Source: CALUTH01 sp964452495 (lineage in GTDB: Bacteria > Cyanobacteriota > Vampirovibrionia > Gastranaerophilales > Gastranaerophilaceae). Taken from it: a stretch of DNA of 64,000 nucleotides. Position 1 is the stretch's first letter. Each line of letters opens with the position of its first letter. The DNA lies in NCBI GenBank assembly GCA_964452495.1, contig CAYVMC010000006.1, positions 24,511 to 88,510 of the forward strand. Reading direction: 5' to 3'. Below, in pieces: positions 11,301-17,871 of this stretch. A program made the position numbers and the translations under genes. The notes under the pieces were generated by a model. The model had not been told where the DNA came from, searched no databases, and saw only the letters and a program-made list of their open reading frames with translations.

Positions 11301-11366
11301 AAAATCTCTGTCTGTTCTTAAGCTCTGAAATGATATAATATTATTATCAATTTTATTTATACGCAT
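5355..11366 (-). CDS. Giant 2003-aa protein with papain/calpain-like Cys-His-Asn signature
   Basis: No whole-length family is recognised. The N terminus (INKIDNNIISFQSLR) resembles the leader shared by other proteins here, and a short hydrophobic segment lies at residues 84-100. NQNTHGMCTVFSLAG places Gln222 six residues before Cys228, the spacing of the papain oxyanion Gln and nucleophile Cys, and the following TVFS parallels WAFS of papain. Far downstream, GLHAQYVASID gives His991 and HDNTWG gives Asn1022, paralleling the catalytic His and the N-S/P-W-G motif of papains and calpains. The 760 residues between Cys and His, and the 980 after Asn, are mostly predicted helical, charged and low in Cys. 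A clan-CA cysteine peptidase with a large insertion is the working inference; activity is unproven. An AAGAGG Shine-Dalgarno supports the ATG. There is no Sec signal. Confidence 0.8.
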   Translation of the reverse strand: MRINKIDNNIISFQSLRTDRDFVKQLAAENKYSLAENNQKNILKAIKNISEHGSISGVKFLMETARNLKYSTNIPFNISPKNKWKAVLMLAASACAVKAGVDSSKKINKEFKDIFYNNELNDDERDILGSYDSILGKMNGFNPDEKEYEYAKNNLEYFIISSETSLGDKKYILERLDYFLSDDYKINPQLENRRFQAFSEIINDLALDKVNSDIPNIKASNQNTHGMCTVFSLAGKLLAYEYKRNYTDFIIEELDASDTMTVYDRRELGKGKQIKVKKANIDYEGMLALGFRIIDAASANWMQIANIDNTTSNVTLNYIPYDKASFEVYNDSHIKLVNPDTKIAGEHDYITALSITEEALKRVKSNIIKQKLYTQHNRLDDKLKLVEEYKVLYANLSSMISDFLIDDYKDMTHDIVVGVMGLQRDSSKQIGKTTTVAPEYLYIDNEEQSIKQQKIKSYLNDRFGFAFNKNISNAEAAKVYTLIKDIRELDEPKKINQYAMAKAVIKAASAFRNQFTTGFLLPEKLHNQLVLLDIPDEDNVILDNINSLKQKVSADNHFIIESLSRNIGIEPSKEGVLEFLDLCADYVKTLPAVYDDLFRRMNLGSKNEVLVQELQTSLKVLDSDNDESKRNIMALAGIYDEVLLRARMNEALDLLTYRHLIDKYSQILNCEPDKENVLSNLKVLLAELSENNDKEKIDLIAQALGTYPENVIEELIIAGEVLSGLMDDIYFAHASELINQKTIKNDFISYYNSLVAALSQGVDKEFASELFINNGLEVDFSGENVERLAKAILDAIDGMANTVNTIAQNLYIEKDGDIINSVYYAHIVTGYYEKAGVLTKESVLNRFNKKFDDYAKLNAEKHKYSDKEYKRKKKELTSFTKQEKEELNKILSTVNLMYKITKQEKDMMFRLVRKDYEEIFREYGVNSGRYWVGISPSSGLSSDKEVALIESMTDKPYFIQNNLKKAFKDIKTGKFSGVTASSVSDRYPGLHAQYVASIDTIKIPSKSDPNKKIEKDVLFHDNTWGIFEKENNWIDSNGLTRTDYNNDYGYKYGYITNDLYRNGTFVDDLLYKQGQSVGALYNNKQLKRLNPSRSYSFELMQDVIMPGYSPKALSIAKAIRDVLFISDEDNLSLLESYAEEMSPEQLKHRIKILNNLDLKYNDVYNELERRIKGSRFNKGIVTEADYNALPNDDILKIMAERTALRKMFAESALKDSINSINNLNALGKLKSKMLLEARENFGYTFCKNLDIVEYLSSEHIHLDLFDKIIKPILQNNGIDYKGYKHNRKITRKEIQEQGYDGSLRSLAGAVSGLYTDKLIAVLGEDISVNAARDMREGIYSFVIKMFTLRPEDIGTGVLPQNVIDWIDKTYNPETNEEFVQIFNRIQNYTTEEYNRLVSVKVQDEDLTASVTGYDLIKSIRASREYAENALLNEIYNAEITKTLDLSTTKPYIRYDRYNKKITGAIYKEKKFDDIYLALRSELNSLVYNKMFKKHKEMAYKQYNVLPAYPQIDLKDSNTELVETSLKLVKSAQEKLSSYKQQLNVLDTADWIVDFIYNHANKELTYNDIYNLRKNVKDFIRSTAETKEFNEISVNLLKMLVPDRSIVVSEFLPVADKLGKTLDSLLKLSSREEYLKRIEIAKEDLDKSVDVFLSLKILPEYRDRVHGKINEWISALNNENPKAIDKYNELFDMSERYYIMNNPSKILDEYLYAIASDEEKKNKTIIVALGRSIESLLVSTKSIGIQEIVMSAVQQGITNIVAKEFDNVDIPIYKRNKDGKMQTEIVKMSSPEAIVLMLRPLLMEDNFEAAKNFVHKFNVVEKVVPVLMEIPEIKVIDDVLEGLEKTQACLLKEVNIVNDLKNKINCIPRDTSAVETKNICAGLIKELIANKHRNNIYIDNLISAYEGVLKSDVVDTLDGIPVSVFLNNVTLSSLTASYKDFIESISNLNNNFYNAQIIINFINELNLPDNRDLHAKVNEFRAWYEDVIERQNKCISTFNELEIL

Positions 11367-11397
11367 ATTACCTCTTTTTAGTTCTTAACAACCAAAC

Positions 11398-11419
11398 ATG
11401 ATATAATTTGCTATATCAT
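11398..11419. promoter_or_regulatory. Perfect 8-bp inverted repeat upstream of the giant ORF
   Basis: ATGATATA (11398-11405) and TATATCAT (11412-11419) form a perfect inverted repeat with a 6-nt spacer, 32 bp before the ATG at 11366. The position in the untranslated leader or core promoter of the minus-strand gene suits a repressor operator or an mRNA hairpin. AT-rich inverted repeats also arise by chance, so this is tentative. Confidence 0.35.
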
Positions 11420-11663
11420 TTATAAATATTACAAAAATTTTACAATTATTACGCGTAAAATATATATTTCCTCTAAAATTAGAAAAAAGCCTTTTTCCAG
11501 ACATAGTAAGTACTTCAGCCCACCAGAAAGATTAAGAAATGTAAATTTTTTACAAAATTTTAGGTGGTATTATATATTGGAAAATACATTAATGAATTTT
11601 GACATGTTTTTATTATACTTGTGCGTAGGAAAGAGTATTTCATTCAAATACAAAGGAGATAGA

Positions 11664-11939
11664 ATGAGACGAGAGCTGAACCGGCAAAAAATGAACTGTA
11701 TAACCGAAAATATGATAACTGAACTACTAACCGTTGAGAGCCTTATTAAAACAACAGTAAATAATTGCTTGAACAAGGAATGCACTGCGCAATACTACGC
11801 AGGAAAAGATTTGTGCAGACAGCTAAGTGAAGAACGGAACGATTATATAAATCTTCTGACTCTGGCCCTTGAAAAAATCAAACATCTACAAATGTTAAAT
11901 GATGAAATTGAAGACTTAATACTGGCATCTACAATGTAA
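11664..11939 (+). CDS. Small helical unknown protein
   Basis: This 91-aa protein starts MRRELNRQKMNCITEN. I choose the ATG at 11664 because it has a strong Shine-Dalgarno (AAAGGAGA) at proper spacing, although the frame stays open further upstream. The sequence is helical (ITELLTVESLIKTTVNNCLN, then a second helix to LILASTM), with three Cys and no signal peptide or membrane segment. The heptad-like leucine spacing suggests a helical hairpin or small coiled coil. It diverges from the giant ORF. Function unknown. Confidence 0.65.
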   Translation: MRRELNRQKMNCITENMITELLTVESLIKTTVNNCLNKECTAQYYAGKDLCRQLSEERNDYINLLTLALEKIKHLQMLNDEIEDLILASTM

Positions 11940-12334
11940 TCCGTTAAATACAAAATTTAAAGTTGATATTTTTTCTTGAGACTTTTATAATTATAGCAGA
12001 CTGCACCGGCAGTCTGTCAGGTATAGTACGCTTATTATAACAGCGGATACATGTGGCAACGTAATTGTCTGATGACTAGCCTGAAGACAATATTTATGAA
12101 AAGTTTTTCAGCCAAATTATAAATCTGTAGGACCTCCAGTATCTGGTGTATAGCTCTGTTAATCCGGATTTAGTATGTTTATGCTGCTAAATAGGATGTA
12201 ACCAGTTACTACCACTGTAAAAAGACCGTAGTACAAGTGATAGGTGTTATTAACAAATGAAAAGATAACGCTTTGATGGTATTATTAGGCTAAACTTTTT
12301 TTAATAATTATAAATTTAATATATATTTTTTCAT
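11940..12334. other. Gene-poor stretch with stem-loops before tRNA-Pro; possible structured RNA
   Basis: No credible ORF lies in these 395 bp. A perfect 8-bp hairpin with ACCG loop (CAGACTGC 11997-12004, GCAGTCTG 12009-12016) and several weaker stems are present, and base composition is less AT-extreme than neighbouring spacers. I searched by eye for RNase P, tmRNA and SRP RNA signatures and found none. 6S RNA cannot be excluded. A T-rich stretch near 12296-12303 could end a transcript. Confidence 0.3.
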
Positions 12335-12408
12335 CGGAATGTAGCGCAGCTTGGTAGCGCACCGTGTTCGGGACGCGGGGGTCGCAGGTTCAAATCCTGT
12401 CATTCCGA
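12335..12408 (+). tRNA. tRNA-Pro (anticodon CGG)
   Basis: A complete cloverleaf folds: acceptor CGGAATG/CATTCCG, D stem GCGC/GCGC with TTGGTA loop, anticodon stem CCGTG/CGCGG around the loop TTCGGGA (anticodon CGG, reading CCG proline codons), T stem GCAGG/CCTGT with loop TTCAAAT, discriminator A. The 3' CCA is not encoded, because the acceptor is followed by TTTTT. Confidence 0.97.
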
Positions 12409-12550
12409 TTTTTTAGTTTTTTACCTGATAACAAAGTTTGCATCCGGTATTCTATGCTTATTCCTGTTATCGCATAAATAACTAAGGGTGCTATAAATTT
12501 CAAGAAAAATAAATTATGCATATAAACCATTAAAATCCAGTTGACCAGTA

Positions 12551-13297
12551 TCATCCCCTAACATACGCAACCAGCGCATCATAAACAACACCGCCTTCGG
12601 GATAGTCTTCTTTTATAATATCCAAGGCTGTTTCTTTTGACAATGCCGGTTTATAAGAACGTTGTTCTATGAGTGCTGAGAACTTGTCGGCAACAGCAAG
12701 AATTTCAGCCTCTAATCCATAAACAAAACCACTGACATTAACAGGATATCCAGTATTAGACGGAGTTTGATGATGGTACTTAATTAGTTCAAGTGCTTCT
12801 TGAGATATATTCTGTGTTTTTAATAATTCATAACCAAGTTCTGAATGTAATTGCATAATATTTTTTTCTTTATCATTCAAAGCTGATTTTTTATTTAAGA
12901 TTTTATCCGGAATAAGCACCTTACCAAAATCATGAAATATTGCACCCTGCATTATTGCCTGATGATTAATGGTATTTTGAACATTTGCAGGCATATTTGC
13001 AATAATACCAGCCGCAATATTTTTTGTCCGGAGTAAATGCCCATTTGCCAGCTTTTGAAGTTCTTTAATATTAATTTCCGGTTTCAGCCCATTTTCCTTC
13101 AAAATTCTTATAATTTTGGGATTCAGCATTATCATTTGATTGATAGCAACCGGTGACAAATACGAATTTAATTCATCCGATGGAACAAAAACATCCGCTG
13201 TACTTGTTCTTGCGGCTCCAAATGCAGGTTGCTTCTGCGCTATAGGATTTATAAAAAGATTGTAATTATTATTTAAACTATTTATACTAAGAGTCAT
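12551..13297 (-). CDS. HD-GYP-type phosphohydrolase
   Basis: The 248-aa protein carries an HD-GYP-like domain from about residue 80: His87 (GHLLR), the HD pair His122-Asp123 (FHDFGKVLIPD), His151 (LHSELGYELL), His175-His176 (KYHHQ) and the GYP triad at 183-185 (NTGYP). Members usually hydrolyse c-di-GMP with a bimetal centre, although the usual DGTGYP is degraded to SNTGYP here. The first 40 residues are an Asn-rich leader ending PAFGAARTS, similar to other leaders in the window, and replace the receiver or sensor domains normally fused to HD-GYP. No Sec signal or membrane segment is present. It may oppose the GGDEF protein at the left edge of the window, or act as an exported enzyme. Confidence 0.8.
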   Translation of the reverse strand: MTLSINSLNNNYNLFINPIAQKQPAFGAARTSTADVFVPSDELNSYLSPVAINQMIMLNPKIIRILKENGLKPEINIKELQKLANGHLLRTKNIAAGIIANMPANVQNTINHQAIMQGAIFHDFGKVLIPDKILNKKSALNDKEKNIMQLHSELGYELLKTQNISQEALELIKYHHQTPSNTGYPVNVSGFVYGLEAEILAVADKFSALIEQRSYKPALSKETALDIIKEDYPEGGVVYDALVAYVRG

Positions 13298-13441
13298 ACT
13301 ACTAAAACCTTACACCTTTTTATAAAGTATTTATTTAATGAAAAATTGACCTGATTTCATTTTTTGTTACAAAACGGTTACATAAATTTACAAAATTACA
13401 TAACACTTAAATATATGACAATTCTTCAAAAAAGGCAGTAT

Positions 13442-13876
13442 TTAACGCTGAATAATTTCTCTCTTGCAAATTATTTCTGTATTAAGGTATTGAGTCCAAA
13501 TAATCTGACTTTTTGTAAGACCAAATAGCTTTACAACCCCATTACCGGTATCAAAATCAACATTATAAGTTTCACCTGTCTCATTTTTCATTGCATCGGT
13601 AATTTCTTCAAGCATAGGTTTTGTAAAAGCACAGGTTGTAATATCCTTAACTGAAGGCCTCATAATAACCTGCTTATAAATACATTTATGATCCACAACT
13701 CCCTGAACCAATTTTGTTATCGGCACAACTTCACCATTACCAGCACGAATAGTTGTACGTTCTGTATAAGGTTCACAAGCGCCAAAACTTGATATAAAAC
13801 GTTCAGAATATGTTTCTGCGGCAAACACCGACAGAGAAATTAATAAAAACAATAAAAAAATCAAAAGTTTTTTCAT
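13442..13876 (-). CDS. Small secreted protein of unknown function
   Basis: The protein of 144 aa starts MKKLLIFLLFLLISLSVFAA, a textbook Sec signal peptide with likely cleavage after the Ala pair. The mature part contains four Cys (GACEPYTE, HKCIYK, TTCAFTK, IICKRE), likely forming disulfides outside the membrane. I start at 13876, because a longer reading from 13909 would put 11 extra residues before the signal. A TATAAT (13883-13888) sits 6 nt before this ATG with no Shine-Dalgarno, fitting the leaderless pattern. The family was not recognised. Confidence 0.7.
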   Translation of the reverse strand: MKKLLIFLLFLLISLSVFAAETYSERFISSFGACEPYTERTTIRAGNGEVVPITKLVQGVVDHKCIYKQVIMRPSVKDITTCAFTKPMLEEITDAMKNETGETYNVDFDTGNGVVKLFGLTKSQIIWTQYLNTEIICKREIIQR

Positions 13877-14192
13877 ACAAAAATTATAACGTAAACTAAA
13901 AATAAACATTATCTCTTTTATTTAGATACATATTCTCACATTTATACAAAACATACAAAATTGTGTGAAAAAACAACATACGTTACTAACACACATTACA
14001 CTCCCGACTTCCAATGGCTCTTTTATCCACCATTTGACAAAAACCTCTTTTTAACTATTTGTTAAAGATTTGGATAACGTTACAAATTAGACAGCACAGA
14101 CAATATTACCTTTAATATAGTAAAAACCGCTTTGCCGGATACTTGCAAATATTTTTATTCTTATGGCTAATTATTTGATATAATTAAAAATT

Positions 14193-15371
14193 ATGAAAAA
14201 ACTTATACTAACCTTCGGAATATTATTATTCTGTACAACAGCATACGCCGGTCAGGATTTAAGATTTATTTACATTAACGGTTCAAATGTTAATGATGAA
14301 AAGATGTACAAATGGTGGACAAAAAGTATCGAAAAGTTCCATCCCGTACTAAAAAAGAAAGTTGAAAAAGATAAAAAAATTAAAGAATGGGTTTTCAAAA
14401 ATGAAATTTTTCAAATTGAACCAGAGCCGGTTATGTTCTATTGGGGAGATAAGAGTAAAACCGATTTAGATTTTGTACACGAATCTCTTTTAACATCCAA
14501 AAACCTGAGTTCTTTTCTTGCTTACAAATTCAGAGATGTACTAACAAAATTTCTCCATGATGCAATCTGGATACAAAAATCACATAATATGCGCCCGATA
14601 CTTAATGAACTTAATGAAATCGTAAAAAATGAGTACTCACAGGGGCGCCAATCTGTATTATTCGGATATTCAGCAGGAACATTTATAACTTTTCAATACC
14701 TGCTTAATAAAATCAGATATATTGATTTAATAGATTTAGCACAAATCTACAGTAAAGATGAAAACGCAATAAAATTTATTGAAGAGCATCCACGGCAAAA
14801 GACCTGTCTCAATGCACTTGAAGACAGCGGACTTGCAGTAATCTCTGCGGATGATAAGCTTGTCTTTATCAAAGATAGAAAACATTTTAAAGAAAATTAT
14901 GACAAGCTTGATGAAACAACAGAACTTGTTTGTGCACCAAATAACAGCATAAAAGGTGTTGTCAACTTTGCAAGTCCGCTAGTACTGTTCTACTCAGACT
15001 TAACCGACCCGAATGTAGAACTGTCAAATTACAACAATTATCTTGTTAAATATATTTATGAGAACGATATGTTTACATTAAATATAAATTACCGTGAAGA
15101 CCCTCTGGGATTTCCGCTGGTAAAAAATACTACCTATGAAAATCTTGCACAAAAAACAGGTGTAAGTATTGAACAACCGACAGGTATGATTTACGAAAAT
15201 TCCGGTGTCTGGTCAGGACGTTCTTTTGCATTTGCACATACTTCTTATTATTCTGCCAAAAAGATTTTTCCCAAAGCCGTCAGAAAGAACCTTGTGAACG
15301 GCTACAGACTACAGTACGATGCCAGATATCGGGAAAAAGTCTTGAACAAGCTTGAAAAAGAAGAATTATAA
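14193..15371 (+). CDS. Predicted secreted alpha/beta-hydrolase-like protein
   Basis: The 392-aa product begins with a Sec signal peptide (MKKLILTFGILLFCTTAYA, cleavage after YAG or AYA). LRFIYINGSN resembles the first strand and oxyanion region of alpha/beta hydrolases, and SVLFGYSAGTFITFQYLL contains the nucleophile elbow GYSAG (GxSxG). A lipase or esterase role outside the membrane is inferred; the acid and His of the triad cannot be assigned with confidence. A late His lies in SFAFAHTSYY. The extended -10 TG-A-TATAAT (14176-14184) is 8 nt before the ATG and there is no Shine-Dalgarno, so a leaderless mRNA is likely. Confidence 0.65.
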   Translation: MKKLILTFGILLFCTTAYAGQDLRFIYINGSNVNDEKMYKWWTKSIEKFHPVLKKKVEKDKKIKEWVFKNEIFQIEPEPVMFYWGDKSKTDLDFVHESLLTSKNLSSFLAYKFRDVLTKFLHDAIWIQKSHNMRPILNELNEIVKNEYSQGRQSVLFGYSAGTFITFQYLLNKIRYIDLIDLAQIYSKDENAIKFIEEHPRQKTCLNALEDSGLAVISADDKLVFIKDRKHFKENYDKLDETTELVCAPNNSIKGVVNFASPLVLFYSDLTDPNVELSNYNNYLVKYIYENDMFTLNINYREDPLGFPLVKNTTYENLAQKTGVSIEQPTGMIYENSGVWSGRSFAFAHTSYYSAKKIFPKAVRKNLVNGYRLQYDARYREKVLNKLEKEEL

Positions 15372-15515
15372 AAAATCGAAAAAAAATAATTAAGCTTAAC
15401 AAATAAAAATGCTTACACCTTTTAAAATAAATAATCCCCCGATTGTATTATCCGGGTGTTTATTGAATTAAGGCTGAAGATTTTATTTAATATTTGTAAA
15501 AGAAAGGAGCTTTTT

Positions 15516-16013
15516 ATGTTAGAAGAAAACAGACATACCGTTAGACATGCAGTCATTACCTTTATTGCCGCACTACTTGGAGGATTTTTAGCGTTTTATG
15601 TAATAATGGATATTACTCTTGCAAAAATGTTTGATCCCATGCGTGGATTTAAAAAAGCAGAAAAGATGATACAGAAGCAGGCAAGAGAAATGAAGCGGCT
15701 GGATAATGATATATTCATGCCGGCACCAATGCCGCTTCATCATTCACTTATTAATATGGTCAAGGAAAATAACACCTACAAGTTTATAATTGACCTTAAA
15801 CAATTAAATAATAATGATAAAAATGTCAACGTAACAGTTGATGGTGATACTGTTAATATTAAGGGTGTTGTTGATAAGACCCAAGGTCATAAAGATATGA
15901 TTATTGAGTTTTCACAAACTTTTGCACTCGGAGCGCCAATTATCAAAGACAAAATCACAAAAAAACAAGAAGGAGACAAATATATCATTACAGTTCCAGT
16001 TGAAGCCGAATAA
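15516..16013 (+). CDS. Membrane-anchored HSP20/alpha-crystallin-like protein
   Basis: I start at the ATG at 15516 (165 aa) behind a strong AAAGGAG Shine-Dalgarno, not at the upstream open frame. Residues 10-35 (HAVITFIAALLGGFLAFYVI) form one membrane helix. A charged amphipathic stretch follows (KKAEKMIQKQAREMKRLDND), then from about residue 85 a beta-rich domain with the alpha-crystallin pattern: YKFIIDLKQL, VNVTVDGDTVNIKG, FSQTFALGAPIIKDKI and GDKYIITVPV. Small heat-shock chaperones are normally cytosolic, so a single-pass anchor is unusual. It may protect envelope or secreted proteins, though orientation is uncertain. A strong terminator follows at 16021. Confidence 0.75.
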   Translation: MLEENRHTVRHAVITFIAALLGGFLAFYVIMDITLAKMFDPMRGFKKAEKMIQKQAREMKRLDNDIFMPAPMPLHHSLINMVKENNTYKFIIDLKQLNNNDKNVNVTVDGDTVNIKGVVDKTQGHKDMIIEFSQTFALGAPIIKDKITKKQEGDKYIITVPVEAE

Positions 16014-16020
16014 AAGAGAT

Positions 16021-16048
16021 GGGGCTTAATTATAAAGCCCCGTTTTTT
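16021..16048 (+). terminator. Intrinsic terminator after the HSP20-like gene
   Basis: GGGGCTT (16021-16027) and AAGCCCC (16035-16041) form a GC-rich stem with a 7-nt loop, followed by G and six T residues (16043-16048). It is a classical Rho-independent terminator on the plus strand. Confidence 0.93.
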
Positions 16049-16194
16049 CATACTTTACCAAAAGCTTCTTATAGTTTTCACATTATGTATGATAAATTAC
16101 TTACAAAATTTTTACAATTGTCATGAAACAAAAAATAGCCCGATTCTGTCACAAATCGTTACAAATAACATACGTACAACATTAGATTTATAAT

Positions 16195-17859
16195 CTATAT
16201 ATCGCTGTAAAAAACACTTTTACCATGAGAATCAAGTCCGCCACTCGGTGTTAAACCTGCAGCACGTGCATAATTATCAATATTATTTAACCAAGACTTA
16301 CTTTTACCAACTTCACCAAAATAGTGATAATAAAGTTCTGCACAGAATGCTCTATCCCCGCCGTATTTCTTAAACATTGTAAATAAACTAAGCATGGACT
16401 GAATGCTTTCTTCACTATAAGTTAATGCTTGACCAACATTGGTCAAACCCGGATGTGCTATCCCCATATACCCGTATTTTTGTTCTTTAAACAAATTAAT
16501 AAACTCTTCCATATCAACGTAAGCAGGCTGCAAAGAGTCCAGTTTCGGACGTGCATTTTCCGCTATTAATGATATATCTGCAAAAACATTCTCCATTTCA
16601 GGAGTAAGTTTCATTTTTGAAGCAGCCTCTTTTTCACTTATTCCGAGCAAATCAGCTGTATAACGGTCAATAATTTTTTTATATTGTTTCCATTCTTTAC
16701 CCTTTTCACCATAATTGATTTCGTCAAAATATTTCTTCCGCGGTGAAAGATAAGTTATTCCTGCAGGGTTTAATCCTTTAGCTTCAAGCATAGTTTTTAC
16801 TTCAGGATTTTTTTCGAAAAGTTCGGTAAACATTGTCCGGTAATAAATATAATCTCTTGTATGCCCATCTACATGCAAAATTCCTTTATCAATTGGTGTA
16901 TACAAATTTTTTGCCTCATCATAAGAAAGTTTAGCTGCCGTATCCGGATATAGTTGTACAAGTTTTTCTTTAGATTGCGTAATAATATCCTTTACAGACT
17001 GAATTCTATTTGCTTTTTTCATATCAAGATATGCGTTCAACTTTTCATCAAACGGATTTATACCATGAAGAAGCAGGTGAATAGATACCGGCTTTTTAAG
17101 ACTTCTTTCCAGAAGCTTATCTTCAACAGTAAGTTCACATCCCAGAACAATACGCAGATTTTTGTATTGCAACGGATTATTACGTATAATATTTATCGCT
17201 TCTTTACAGCCTTCAAGTGTATCGTGATCTGTTATTGCAATAGTAAATGGAGCATATTTTGCTTTTGCATCCGGATTATTTTTAAAATTTGCAGCAATTT
17301 CATCCGCATACTTTGCTGATTGGTCAAGAAGTTCAGCAACATTCATTCTACCATCAGAATGGGTTGTGTGAATATGCAGATTGGCACGATATTTCTGACT
17401 TATTTTTCCGGACATGTCAAATCCGTCTTTTACATCTGTTACTAAACTTAATCCAGGGGAATAATGCTGGGGAGAATCACTAAATGCCTCTACTATAGCC
17501 TTATACTCTTCTCCGCCTACAACCGGACGTAAAACCTTATAATCTTTTTCTATTCCGCCGGCACCATTTATTAAATCTTTCCGGTATTGTATATCTTTTG
17601 GAAAATTCTTAAAATGTTTTTTAGAAAAACTAATATTTTTTACACCAAGTAAATTATTAACCATACTGGCATAGTTTCCTCTGCCGCCATTGTGTACCCA
17701 TAATATTCCGCCGATTAGAAGTGACGCAGCACCCGCTTCAAGATATATTTTATTTCTTTTTATAAATTCTCTTGTGCATACAGCCCTTTCAGTCTTTTTA
17801 TTAGTCTGAATAGAAGAAGCCCTATATGATATTTTATTATTAACAGCAGATATTTTCAT
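16195..17859 (-). CDS. PHP-domain metal-dependent phosphoesterase with N-terminal leader and membrane helix
   Basis: The 554-aa protein starts KISAVNNKISYRASS (the shared leader type) and has a hydrophobic helix at about 38-55 (IYLEAGAASLLIGGILWV). The PHP domain starts at residue 160: LHIHTTHSDG supplies H162, H164 and D169, and ITDHDT supplies D211, H212 and D213. GCELTVED and IHLLLHGINP continue the metal site. The C-terminal MGIAHPG and GGLDSHGKS complete the PHP ligands. A segment of about 200 aa is inserted between the middle and the end. PHP enzymes hydrolyse phosphoesters such as nucleotides, histidinol phosphate and DNA ends; the substrate is unknown here. It begins 12 bp after the nucleotidyltransferase stop, so the two form an operon. 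Confidence 0.8.
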   Translation of the reverse strand: MKISAVNNKISYRASSIQTNKKTERAVCTREFIKRNKIYLEAGAASLLIGGILWVHNGGRGNYASMVNNLLGVKNISFSKKHFKNFPKDIQYRKDLINGAGGIEKDYKVLRPVVGGEEYKAIVEAFSDSPQHYSPGLSLVTDVKDGFDMSGKISQKYRANLHIHTTHSDGRMNVAELLDQSAKYADEIAANFKNNPDAKAKYAPFTIAITDHDTLEGCKEAINIIRNNPLQYKNLRIVLGCELTVEDKLLERSLKKPVSIHLLLHGINPFDEKLNAYLDMKKANRIQSVKDIITQSKEKLVQLYPDTAAKLSYDEAKNLYTPIDKGILHVDGHTRDYIYYRTMFTELFEKNPEVKTMLEAKGLNPAGITYLSPRKKYFDEINYGEKGKEWKQYKKIIDRYTADLLGISEKEAASKMKLTPEMENVFADISLIAENARPKLDSLQPAYVDMEEFINLFKEQKYGYMGIAHPGLTNVGQALTYSEESIQSMLSLFTMFKKYGGDRAFCAELYYHYFGEVGKSKSWLNNIDNYARAAGLTPSGGLDSHGKSVFYSDI

Positions 17860-17871
17860 TTTCCCCTCTTA

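Noticed and set aside
11940..12334. RNase P RNA, tmRNA or SRP RNA
   Set aside because: None of their conserved sequence blocks could be found by eye; only a generic structured-RNA possibility remains.
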